Source: Comamonadaceae bacterium
GTDB taxonomy: Bacteria > Pseudomonadota > Gammaproteobacteria > Burkholderiales > Burkholderiaceae_C
Direction of reading: 5' to 3'
Length of the DNA stretch: 28,762 nucleotides
Assembly (NCBI GenBank): GCA_947454695.1
Contig: CANGMW010000004.1
Location: forward strand, 1-28,762
Under the pieces are notes generated by a model. The model did no database searches, was not told the DNA's origin, and saw nothing but the letters and a program-made list of their open reading frames with translations. This document shows, one piece after another, positions 8,354-16,110 of the stretch (positions are counted from its first letter, which is position 1; each line of letters starts with the position of its first letter). Position numbers and translations under genes: made by a program.

Positions 8354-8368
8354 AAGTACGGTTGCGGC

Positions 8369-8869
8369 TTATTTGAACCGATCCAGAATTTTGCGGCTCT
8401 CGCGGCTGAGCATGGCCATGTCGCGAATCAGGAAATGGATGCCGTGTGAGTCGGTGATGATCAAGGTGTTGCCGCTCAAGCGGCGAATGTCTTCATCGCC
8501 ACGCAAGACAAAGCGGGTGTCGCCCCGGTCGGTTGTCACCTCCCAGGTGCAGGGGGTTGAAAAACTCGTGACGCTGCGAATGGCCTGAATCTCCGGGATG
8601 AATTCGCGGCCTTGCAAGGCCTGACGCACCAGGTCTTGCGCCGGCTGGGGCAAGGCATCGAGCTGTTCGATCCAGGCGACTTCATGGCCGTCGACATCGA
8701 GCAAAGAAATGCAGGCCTGTGGCGACTGAATGGGGAAAGCGCGTACCGGCAACACGCCCGCATGCTGCAGACCCTCGGGCGTGGTCAACACCAATTTGCC
8801 AAACGCATTGCGCGCGAGCGTGAAGCGTTCGTTGAACACGGTTAGTCGGGATTGCGGCGCGTGGCTCAT
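8369..8869 (-). CDS. DUF1854 family protein linked to cyanophycin genes
   Basis: A 166-residue soluble protein with no signal peptide, recognised as DUF1854 from N-terminal FTLARNAFGKLVLTTPEG, central VRAFPIQSP, LLDVDGHEVAWIEQLDALP, EFIPEIQAIRSV and the C-terminal GIHFLIRDMAMLSRESRKILDRF. The family is known as a neighbour of cyanophycin synthetase and ABC transporter genes in Betaproteobacteria; its biochemical role is unknown to me. An AAGGAG ribosome binding site lies 5 bases before the ATG. That ATG overlaps the stop of the ABC transporter gene (ATGA), so the two are translationally coupled and their products probably act together. No catalytic motif is evident; a binding or regulatory subunit is possible but speculative. 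Confidence 0.85.
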   Translation of the reverse strand: MSHAPQSRLTVFNERFTLARNAFGKLVLTTPEGLQHAGVLPVRAFPIQSPQACISLLDVDGHEVAWIEQLDALPQPAQDLVRQALQGREFIPEIQAIRSVTSFSTPCTWEVTTDRGDTRFVLRGDEDIRRLSGNTLIITDSHGIHFLIRDMAMLSRESRKILDRFK

Positions 8870-11169
8870 TGCGGCTCCTTGGCACTGGGGGTCACAGCGG
8901 CGTCATTGGCATCATCCAAGTCCACATCCATGTTGCGGGCCTGCGCCTGGTACAGGCCGTAGTAAGCGCCTTGACGTGCCATGAGGGCATCGTGCGTGCC
9001 TTCTTCGACCACTTCGCCGCGGTCCAGTACCACCAGACGGTCGGCGCGGTGCAAAGTGGACAAGCGGTGCGCAATGGCGATGGTGGTGCGGCCTTGCACC
9101 AGGTTCTCCAGCGCTTTTTGAATTTCTTTTTCCGTCTCCGAATCCACCGAGGCGGTGGCCTCGTCCAGGATGAGGATGCGCGGGTCGATCAGCAACGCGC
9201 GCGCAATCGAGATGCGCTGGCGCTCGCCGCCGGACAGGCCCTGACCGCGCTCGCCCACGATGGAGTCGTAGCCTTGCGGCAACCGCAGAATGAACTCATG
9301 CGCATGGGCCGCACGCGCCGCGGCCATGATGTCTTCGCGGCTGGCATCGGGTTTGCCATAGGCAATGTTCTCGGCGATCGTGCCGAAAAACAAGAATGGT
9401 TCTTGCAACACCAAGCCGATATTGCGCCGGTAATCGGCCACGCCGTAGCTCCGGATGTCCACGCCGTCCACCAAAATGGCCCCTTCGGACACATCGTAGA
9501 AACGGCAGATCAGGTTGACCAGCGTGGTTTTGCCCGAGCCGCTGTGCCCGACCAGGCCGATCATCTGGCCCGGCTCGATGGTGAGGTTGATGCCCCGGTT
9601 GACCTCGCGGTTGCCGTAGCGAAAGCCCATTTCCCGCACTTCGATGCGACCCTTCACCTTGCCTAATGGCAAGGGCTGTGCCGGCTCGGGCACGCTGGAG
9701 ACATGGTCCAGGATGTCAAAAATCCGCTTGGCGGCCGAGGCCGATTTTTCCGTCCAGGACACGATGCGGCTCATGGAGTCAAGCCGGCCATAAAAGCGGC
9801 TGATGTAGGCGATGAAGGCGGTAAGCACGCCCACACTGATGTCGCCCTTGGACACCAGCCACACGCCGAACGCCCAGACCACCAGCAAGCCGGCTTCGGT
9901 CAGGAAGGACACGCTGGGCGAGAACAGCGACCAGATTTTGTTGAGCCGGTCGTTCACCGCCAGGTTGTGGCGGTTCGCGTCTTTGAAGCGACCCGATTCC
10001 CGGGTTTCCTGGGCAAAGGCCTTGACCACCCGCACGCCCGGAATGGTGTCGGCCAGCACACTGGTGACCTCGGACCAGACCCGGTCGATTTTCTCAAAAC
10101 CGGTTTGCAGACGGAAACGCACCGCGCGGATCATCCACACGATGAAGGGCAGCGGCAACAGCGTGACCAGCGCCAGCATAGGATTGATGGAAAACAAAAT
10201 GGCCGCCGTCATCAGCAACATGATCAAGTCGGTGGCGAAGTCCAGCAGGTGCAGGGACAAAAACACGCAGATGCGGTCGGTTTCGCTGCCGATGCGCGAC
10301 ATCAAATCGCCGGTGCGCTTGCCGCCGAAATACTCCAGCGACAAACGCAACAAATGGTCGTAGGTGGTGGTGCGCAAATCCGAGCCGATACGCTCGGACA
10401 CCAACGCCAGGATGTAGGTTTTGGCCCAACTCAGCCCCCACGCCAACATGGCTGCCACCAGCAAGCCGCCCAGGTAGAGGGCCACCAGCATGGGGTCGAC
10501 CTTGTCGCCACGCTCCAGCGGAATCAGCACCTCGTCCATCAAGGGCATGGTGAGGTACGGCGGCACCAGGCTGAAAGCCGTGCCCAGGAGCGTCAAGCCA
10601 AAGCCGGTGAACAGTTGCACGCGGTAGGGTTTGGCGAACTGCCACAGCCGAAACAGGGTCCAGGTGGACGGCGGGGTGTGGATGACCTTGGTACAGATCG
10701 GGCACTCGTCCTGGTCGGGGAGCAAGGGCGCTTTGCAGCTGGGGCACTCGTGGCTGCGGGGTTGAACCACCGGCTGGCCAGTGAGGCGGCTTTGCTGGAA
10801 CAACTGAAATTGCTCCACCAGGCGGATCGCCTGCAGGTTTTGACCCAGGGTAAACCGCCAACTGGCCAGAAGACCTTGCGGGTCCAGCAGCTCCAGATGC
10901 CCAACGCCCGCATGGTCGTGGTGTGCGAGATCCAACCCATCGCGGTAATCCCAGCTACGCCAGTCAGCCTCCCCGGGCAGACGACTCAGCAGGCGCCGGT
11001 CGGTGGCAATCAGCAGGCCCGGGACGAAGCAAAGTTGAGCATCCAAGTCAACCTCCAACACCGCTTGAACGTTTTCTGAGGGCGTGAGCTGCTTTTGAGC
11101 TTCAAATCGCCAGAAAATAGGGATGTCACTGAAAGATAATGCACCAGTAACCGGGTTGTCGTGATTCAT
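8866..11169 (-). CDS. ABC half-transporter with PH-like and zinc-ribbon N-terminus, cyanophycin-associated
   Basis: A 767-residue ABC exporter-type protein. Residues ~20-130 are soluble, with a beta-rich pattern (LLIATDRRLLSRL, HLELLDPQGLLASWRF) resembling bacterial PH-like domains. Next is a zinc-ribbon-like pair of CPxC motifs (Cys142/145 and Cys156/159). Residues ~180-470 form the six-helix exporter domain, with hydrophobic segments near 187-210, 228-248, 310-328, 332-350 and 424-440. The nucleotide-binding domain has Walker A GHSGSGKT (541-548), Q-loop Gln589, signature LSGGERQ (645-651), Walker B ILILDE (665-670) and His701, so it should be an active ATPase that dimerises. The substrate is unknown. 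It shares an intergenic region with the divergent cphA genes and overlaps the DUF1854 gene. The ribosome binding site at 11169 is weak. Family assignment is firm; the PH-like label is my inference. Confidence 0.9.
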   Translation of the reverse strand: MNHDNPVTGALSFSDIPIFWRFEAQKQLTPSENVQAVLEVDLDAQLCFVPGLLIATDRRLLSRLPGEADWRSWDYRDGLDLAHHDHAGVGHLELLDPQGLLASWRFTLGQNLQAIRLVEQFQLFQQSRLTGQPVVQPRSHECPSCKAPLLPDQDECPICTKVIHTPPSTWTLFRLWQFAKPYRVQLFTGFGLTLLGTAFSLVPPYLTMPLMDEVLIPLERGDKVDPMLVALYLGGLLVAAMLAWGLSWAKTYILALVSERIGSDLRTTTYDHLLRLSLEYFGGKRTGDLMSRIGSETDRICVFLSLHLLDFATDLIMLLMTAAILFSINPMLALVTLLPLPFIVWMIRAVRFRLQTGFEKIDRVWSEVTSVLADTIPGVRVVKAFAQETRESGRFKDANRHNLAVNDRLNKIWSLFSPSVSFLTEAGLLVVWAFGVWLVSKGDISVGVLTAFIAYISRFYGRLDSMSRIVSWTEKSASAAKRIFDILDHVSSVPEPAQPLPLGKVKGRIEVREMGFRYGNREVNRGINLTIEPGQMIGLVGHSGSGKTTLVNLICRFYDVSEGAILVDGVDIRSYGVADYRRNIGLVLQEPFLFFGTIAENIAYGKPDASREDIMAAARAAHAHEFILRLPQGYDSIVGERGQGLSGGERQRISIARALLIDPRILILDEATASVDSETEKEIQKALENLVQGRTTIAIAHRLSTLHRADRLVVLDRGEVVEEGTHDALMARQGAYYGLYQAQARNMDVDLDDANDAAVTPSAKEPQ

Positions 11170-11325
11170 GGAGTCCAGTGCGTGTTGAGGGAAAAGGTGC
11201 CCGGTTCAAAATTAGGTGAAAACGATTTATCAATAACCATGTTGGAGACACCGTCGGGCTCAGGCCCGGCCCAGGTAGCGCTTGCATTGAGAAGGCTCGC
11301 AGCAAGTACCTGAGCGTCTAAGTTC
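11170..11325. promoter_or_regulatory. Divergent intergenic region between ABC transporter and cphA pair
   Basis: These 156 bases separate the leftward ABC-DUF1854 genes from the rightward cphA genes, so promoters for both units should lie here or nearby. An AT-rich island (11205-11242, with AATTAGG and ATTTATCAATAACC) contrasts with the GC-rich surroundings and is the likeliest place for promoter or regulator contacts. Reading leftward it contains TTGATA and TAATTT, but only 13 bases apart, so I cannot name a convincing -35/-10 pair. GGGCTCAGGCCCGG at 11256-11269 contains a short GGGC/GCCC inverted repeat. Confidence 0.4.
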
Positions 11326-13491
11326 ATGACAGACCAAACCATCAAGTTTTTGCGCATCAGCCATCTGGGCGGCCCCAACATCTGGACTTACCGCCCAGTC
11401 ATTGAGGCTTGGGTCGATATCGGCGCCCTGGAAGACAGCCCCTCCAACACCATCCCTGGATTTTACGAGCGTTTAACGGCTTGGTTGCCCGGCTTGGTTG
11501 AACACCGCTGCGGCATAGGCGAACGGGGCGGCTTTTTGCAGCGCCTGAAGGAAGGCACATGGGCCGCGCATATTTTGGAACATGTGACGTTGGAGTTGCA
11601 AAACATGGCCGGCATGCAGACCGGTTTTGGCAAGGCCCGCGAAACCGGCGTGCGTGGCGTCTACAAAATGGCGTTTCGCACGCGCCAGGAGCAGGTTGGC
11701 CGCGCCGCCCTGCACAGCGGCCGGGAATTACTGGAAGCTGCCATCCAAAACAAGCCGTTTGATGTGAACGCCGCTGTGGCGCGCTTGCGTGAAATGTGTG
11801 ATGACCTGTGCCTGGGCCCCAGCACCCAAAACATTGTGCAAGCCGCCACCGACCGCAATATCCCGCACATCCGTTTGAACGAAGGCAACCTGGTCCAACT
11901 GGGCTATGGTGCCCAGCAGCACCGGATCTGGACCGCCGAGACCGACCGCACCAGCGCGATTGCCGAGAGCATCGCGAGCGACAAACAGCTCACCAAAACC
12001 CTGTTGCAATCCTGTGGGGTGCCCGTACCGCAAGGCGAAGAGGTAGACAGCCCGCAAGCGGCGTGGGAAGTCGCGCAGGACATCGGCCTGCCGGTGACCG
12101 TCAAACCATCAGACGCCAACCATGGCCGCGGCGTCTTCACCGACTTGAACACGCGCGAAGAAATCGAACAAGCCTATGCGGCCGCTGACCAAGAAGGCAG
12201 CAGCGTGCTGGTAGAGCGCTTCATCCGCGGCGAAGCACACCGACTGCTGGTGGTGGGCAACCGCATGGTGGCAGCCACCCGGGGCAAGATGCAAACCGTG
12301 GTGGGCGATGGCCGCGCTACCGTGCTGGAATTGATCGACAGCCAAATCAACAGCGATCCGCGCTGCGGCGAGGAGGAAGAATTCCCGCTGGAGCCGCTCA
12401 AGCTGGACAAAGAGCCGATCGCTCAAATGGAATTGCAGCGCCAGGGGCTGAGCGGCACCTCGGTCCCCGCTGAGGGACAAACCGTGCTGGTCAAACGCCA
12501 TGGCGATCTGGCTTATGACGTGACCGATCGGGTTCACCCCCGAGTGGCCGCCGTGGCGGCTTTGGCCGCGCGCGTGGTGGGCTTGGACATCGCCGGCATC
12601 GACCTGGTGGCCGAAGATATTTCGCGCCCCTTGGATGAGCAAGACGGCGCCATCATCGAAGTCAATGCGGGGCCGGGTCTGCTGATGCACCTCAAACCCG
12701 CAGAAGGCGAGCCCCGCAATGTGGGCAAGGCGATCGTGCAACACCTCTTTGCGCAAGACGGCACCGACCGCATACCGATCGTGGGCGTCATCGGCACGCA
12801 CAACACCACGCGCATTGCGCGTCTGGTCAGCTGGCTGTTGCACATCAGTGGCAAACAGGTGGGGCTGGCTTGCAAGGACGGTTTTTTCCTGGGCGCCCGC
12901 CAGATCCAGAACAACGACTGCACGGATTGGCAGACGGGCCAAAACCTGCTGATCAACCGCAATATCGAGGCCGCCGTGTTTGAACACACCAGCCGCAACA
13001 TTTTGGCCGAGGGACTGGCGTATGACCGTTGCCTGGTCGGTGTGGTGACCGACATCAACCCCAGCGAAGACTTGAGCGAGTTCTACATTGACAGTCCCGA
13101 AAAACGCTACAACGTGATTCGCACCCAAGTGGATGTCGTCTTGCCCCAAGGAACCGCGGTCATGAATGCGGCCGATCCTCAAGTGGTGGAGATGGCCAAA
13201 CTGTGTGATGGTCAGGTTATTTTTTACGGCCAAGACGAACAGCTCAGCGCCATTGCCAACAGCCGCGCGCAGGGCGAACGCGCAGTGTTCATTCGAGACG
13301 CCTTCATTGTGTTGGCCAAAGGTTTTGACGATGTGGCCCACATCCCTCTTTCATCACTCAAACCCAGCAAGGCCGCTCAACCTGAGATGGTGATGGCTGC
13401 TGTGGCCACCGCTTGGGCGCTGGACATTTCTCCCGAACTGATCAATGCGGGCCTGCGCAACTTTGATCCCACCCCTAAAAAGCATTACTAA
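11326..13491 (+). CDS. CphA-like protein with degenerate, truncated Mur-ligase domain (CphA'/CphA2-like)
   Basis: A 721-residue homologue of cyanophycin synthetase. The N domain keeps an HxxEH motif (His82, Glu85, His86) followed by Glu90. The ATP-grasp domain (about 205-470) keeps VKPSDANHGRG and the metal-binding IIEVNAGPG (Glu445, Asn447). The Mur-ligase-like domain is degenerate: aligned without gaps to the next protein, GTNGKTT becomes GTHNTTR (490-496), so the P-loop lysine is Thr494; GDHLGL becomes SEDLSE; and the chain stops at NFDPTPKKHY, lacking the ~140-residue C-terminal lobe. In CphA1 the ATP-grasp domain adds aspartate and the Mur domain adds arginine, so this protein should not add arginine. 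It could be a CphA2-like enzyme that polymerises beta-Asp-Arg, or a partner of the CphA encoded 3 bases downstream. Start at ATG 11326; the ribosome binding site is weak. Confidence 0.9.
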   Translation: MTDQTIKFLRISHLGGPNIWTYRPVIEAWVDIGALEDSPSNTIPGFYERLTAWLPGLVEHRCGIGERGGFLQRLKEGTWAAHILEHVTLELQNMAGMQTGFGKARETGVRGVYKMAFRTRQEQVGRAALHSGRELLEAAIQNKPFDVNAAVARLREMCDDLCLGPSTQNIVQAATDRNIPHIRLNEGNLVQLGYGAQQHRIWTAETDRTSAIAESIASDKQLTKTLLQSCGVPVPQGEEVDSPQAAWEVAQDIGLPVTVKPSDANHGRGVFTDLNTREEIEQAYAAADQEGSSVLVERFIRGEAHRLLVVGNRMVAATRGKMQTVVGDGRATVLELIDSQINSDPRCGEEEEFPLEPLKLDKEPIAQMELQRQGLSGTSVPAEGQTVLVKRHGDLAYDVTDRVHPRVAAVAALAARVVGLDIAGIDLVAEDISRPLDEQDGAIIEVNAGPGLLMHLKPAEGEPRNVGKAIVQHLFAQDGTDRIPIVGVIGTHNTTRIARLVSWLLHISGKQVGLACKDGFFLGARQIQNNDCTDWQTGQNLLINRNIEAAVFEHTSRNILAEGLAYDRCLVGVVTDINPSEDLSEFYIDSPEKRYNVIRTQVDVVLPQGTAVMNAADPQVVEMAKLCDGQVIFYGQDEQLSAIANSRAQGERAVFIRDAFIVLAKGFDDVAHIPLSSLKPSKAAQPEMVMAAVATAWALDISPELINAGLRNFDPTPKKHY

Positions 13492-13494
13492 GCC

Positions 13495-16071
13495 ATGGAA
13501 GTCTCACGTATCCGGGCCCTGCGTGGCCCCAACCTGTGGAGTCACAACACGGCCATTGAAGCGGTGGTGACTTGCCAGCCGCAAGAATGTGCCATCAGCA
13601 CGCGCAATGGCTTTGAGGCCCGCTTACGCGAGCGGTTCCCGCAGATCGGGGCCTTGCAAGCCTTTGGCAAAGACAACACGGTGCCGATGGCCCATGTGCT
13701 GGAAATTGCCGCCCTGGATTTGCAAGCGCAGGCCGGTTGCCCCGTCACCTTCAGCCGCACCACGCCCACCCCGGACGCCGGTGTGTTTCAGGTGGTGGTG
13801 GAGTACACGCAAGAAGCGGTGGGGCGACTGGCCTTTGAATTGGCCGAGGCCTTGTGCCTGGCCGCCCAAAACGACTTGCCGTTTGACTTGCAAGACGCTC
13901 TCACACGCTTGAATGAACTTGACGAAGATGTGCGCTTGGGCCCCAGCACCGGCGCTATTGCCGATGCGGCGCTGGCCCGCGGCATCCCTTACCGGCGTAT
14001 GACCCAAGGCAGCATGATCATGTTTGGGTGGGGCAGCCAACAACGCCGCATTCAGGCCGCCGAACTCGATGCGACCAGCGCCATTGCCGAATCGATTGCG
14101 CAGGATAAACAACTCACCAAAAAACTGTTGGCCAGCGCGGGTGTGCCCGTGCCTTTGGGCTATGAGGTCAGCACGCCGCACGAGGCTTGGACACAAGCCC
14201 AGCGGATCGGTCTGCCGGTAGTGATCAAACCCAAAAACGGCAATCAAGGCAAAGGGGTGACGGTCAACATCACCAGCCGCGAACAGCTCAACGCCGCATT
14301 TGCCGCAGCAAGCGAGTATGACGACGAAATTCTGGTGGAACGCTACATGCCAGGCAACGATTTCCGTTTGCTGGTGGTGGGCAACAAGCTGGTCGCAGCC
14401 GCACGGCGTGACCCGCCCAGCGTGGTGGGCGATGGCGTGCAGACCGTGCGCGAGTTGGTTGAGCAAGTCAATAAGGACCCGCGCCGTGGCAGTGGCCACG
14501 CCACCACGCTCACCAAAATTCGTTTTGATGACATCGCTTTGGGATGCCTGGCCATCCAGGACATGAATGCTGACACGGTGCCCCCCAAGGGCAAACGCGT
14601 CACCCTGCGCCACAACGCCAACCTGTCCACCGGTGGCACCGCCACTGATGTCACCGATGACGTGCACCCCGACGTCGCGCAAAGCGCCGTGGCTGCGGCA
14701 CAGATGGTGGGCCTGGACATTTGCGGCGTGGACATGGTGTGCGACAACATCCTGCAGCCATTGGAAGAACAAGGGGGTGGCGTGGTGGAAGTCAATGCTG
14801 CGCCGGGCCTGCGCATGCACTTGTCACCCTCTTTCGGAAAAGGCCGTGCGGTGGGCGAAGCCATCATCAACACCTTGTTTGGTGACAAAGGTAATGGCCG
14901 CATTCCGGTGGTGGCCGTCACCGGCACCAACGGCAAAACCACCACGGTGCGGCTGATTTCCCACTTACTCACCCGCAAGGGCTTGCGCGTGGGCATGACC
15001 AGCACCGACGGGGTGTACATCGAAGGCCAGCGCATCGACACAGGCGACTGCAGTGGCCCCAAAAGCGCACGCAATGTGCTGCAACACCCCGATGTGGATG
15101 CAGCGGTGCTGGAAACTGCGCGCGGCGGCATGCTGCGCGAAGGCCTGGCGTTTGACCGCTGTGATGTGGCGGTGGTGACCAATGTGGGCAGCGGCGACCA
15201 CCTCGGCTTGAACTACATCACCACCGTGGAAGACCTGGCGGTGCTCAAGCGCGTGATCGTGCAAAACATCAGCCCGCAAGGCATGGCCGTGCTCAATGCG
15301 GCCGACCCGATTGTGGCGGGCATGGCGCGCCACTGCCCTGGCAAGGTCACATTTTTCGCGGCTGACCGCACCCACCCGGTGATGGCCACGCAACTAGCGC
15401 AGGGGCGTCGCGTGGTTTATGTGGACGCAGGCGACTTGGTCGCCGCTGAAGGTGCGACCCAACACCGCATTGCCTTGGCCAACATCCCCGTCACGCTGGG
15501 CGGCGCGATTGGCTTCCAGGTAGAAAACGTCATGGCCTCGGTCGCAGCCGTCTGGGGTCTCGGGATGGACTGGAACGTTATCCGAAGCGGCTTGTCAGAT
15601 TTTGAGAACGACAGCGATAACGCCCAAGGCCGGTTCAACATGTTCCAGTTCCGCGGTGCAACCGTCATTGCCGATTACGGCCACAACCCTGACGCCATGT
15701 TGGCACTCGTGCAAGCGGTGAACGCCCTGCCCGCCAACAAACGCTCGGTGGTGATCAGCGGTGCGGGCGACCGTCGCGATGAGGATATCCGCCAGCAAAC
15801 GGTCATTCTGGGTGACTACTTTGACGAAGTGGTGCTCTACCAGGACCAATGCCAGCGTGGCCGCGCCGATGGTGAAGTGCTGGCGCTGCTGCGTGAAGGA
15901 CTGGTGCAAGCCAAACGCACCACCGTCACCCATGAAATCCGAGGGGAATTTGTGGCCATCGACACGGCCATGGACCAGCTCTCCCAAGGCGATCTGTGTC
16001 TGATTCTGGTCGATCAGGTCGAAGAGGCGTTGGCCCACATCGCGTCACGTATTGCGAGCGAGCCCGCCTGA
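13495..16071 (+). CDS. cphA: Cyanophycin synthetase (CphA)
   Basis: CphA makes cyanophycin, a poly-aspartate backbone with arginine on each side chain, as a nitrogen reserve, using two ATP-dependent sites. The 858-residue protein has an N domain (1-160), an ATP-grasp domain (~194-460) with VVIKPKNGNQGKG and VVEVNAAPGLRMHL, and a Mur-ligase-like domain with intact P-loop GTNGKTT (477-483), ETARGGMLREGL, NVGSGDHLG and the C-terminal lobe DYGHNPDAM to LVDQVEEAL. Length is typical of CphA1. One departure is that the N-domain HxxEH seen in the upstream homologue is HVLEI here (His67, Glu70, Ile71), with Asp75 in place of the later glutamate, so any primer-forming hydrolase activity there is probably lost. 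It starts 3 bases after the upstream cphA-like stop, suggesting translational coupling. Confidence 0.95.
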   Translation: MEVSRIRALRGPNLWSHNTAIEAVVTCQPQECAISTRNGFEARLRERFPQIGALQAFGKDNTVPMAHVLEIAALDLQAQAGCPVTFSRTTPTPDAGVFQVVVEYTQEAVGRLAFELAEALCLAAQNDLPFDLQDALTRLNELDEDVRLGPSTGAIADAALARGIPYRRMTQGSMIMFGWGSQQRRIQAAELDATSAIAESIAQDKQLTKKLLASAGVPVPLGYEVSTPHEAWTQAQRIGLPVVIKPKNGNQGKGVTVNITSREQLNAAFAAASEYDDEILVERYMPGNDFRLLVVGNKLVAAARRDPPSVVGDGVQTVRELVEQVNKDPRRGSGHATTLTKIRFDDIALGCLAIQDMNADTVPPKGKRVTLRHNANLSTGGTATDVTDDVHPDVAQSAVAAAQMVGLDICGVDMVCDNILQPLEEQGGGVVEVNAAPGLRMHLSPSFGKGRAVGEAIINTLFGDKGNGRIPVVAVTGTNGKTTTVRLISHLLTRKGLRVGMTSTDGVYIEGQRIDTGDCSGPKSARNVLQHPDVDAAVLETARGGMLREGLAFDRCDVAVVTNVGSGDHLGLNYITTVEDLAVLKRVIVQNISPQGMAVLNAADPIVAGMARHCPGKVTFFAADRTHPVMATQLAQGRRVVYVDAGDLVAAEGATQHRIALANIPVTLGGAIGFQVENVMASVAAVWGLGMDWNVIRSGLSDFENDSDNAQGRFNMFQFRGATVIADYGHNPDAMLALVQAVNALPANKRSVVISGAGDRRDEDIRQQTVILGDYFDEVVLYQDQCQRGRADGEVLALLREGLVQAKRTTVTHEIRGEFVAIDTAMDQLSQGDLCLILVDQVEEALAHIASRIASEPA

Positions 16072-16084
16072 GTCAAGGGACTCT

Positions 16085-16110
16085 GGCGTTCACCTCAGGC
16101 GTTCACCTCA
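16085..16110. repeat. 13-bp tandem duplication at the gpsA stop codon
   Basis: GGCGTTCACCTCA occurs twice in direct succession (16085-16097 and 16098-16110) between the convergent cphA and gpsA genes. The second copy contains the gpsA stop codon (TCA on the + strand, TGA on the -), and the first copy supplies another TCA. Just before it, GAGTC-AAGG-GACTC (16070-16083) can form a short hairpin beginning at the cphA stop codon, without a T tract. The duplication looks like replication slippage and leaves gpsA intact. Confidence 0.75.

Noticed and set aside
9703..11079. Long + strand open frame (458 codons) opposite the ABC transporter
   Set aside because: It is antisense to a clear ABC exporter with all motifs intact. 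Its glutamine/histidine-rich translation is the usual shadow of GC-rich coding sequence.
11166..11381. 71-codon - strand frame spanning the ABC/cphA divergent gap
   Set aside because: It overlaps the cphA start on the opposite strand and part of the promoter region; no ribosome binding site or family resemblance.
12109..13341. 410-codon - strand frame inside the first cphA-like gene
   Set aside because: It mirrors a real gene codon for codon, with no start context and biased composition.
12760..13491. First cphA-like gene as a frameshifted pseudogene
   Set aside because: The frame is continuous for 721 codons, the ending lies 3 bp before the next start, and the ATP-grasp and N domains keep key residues; divergence looks selective, not decayed.
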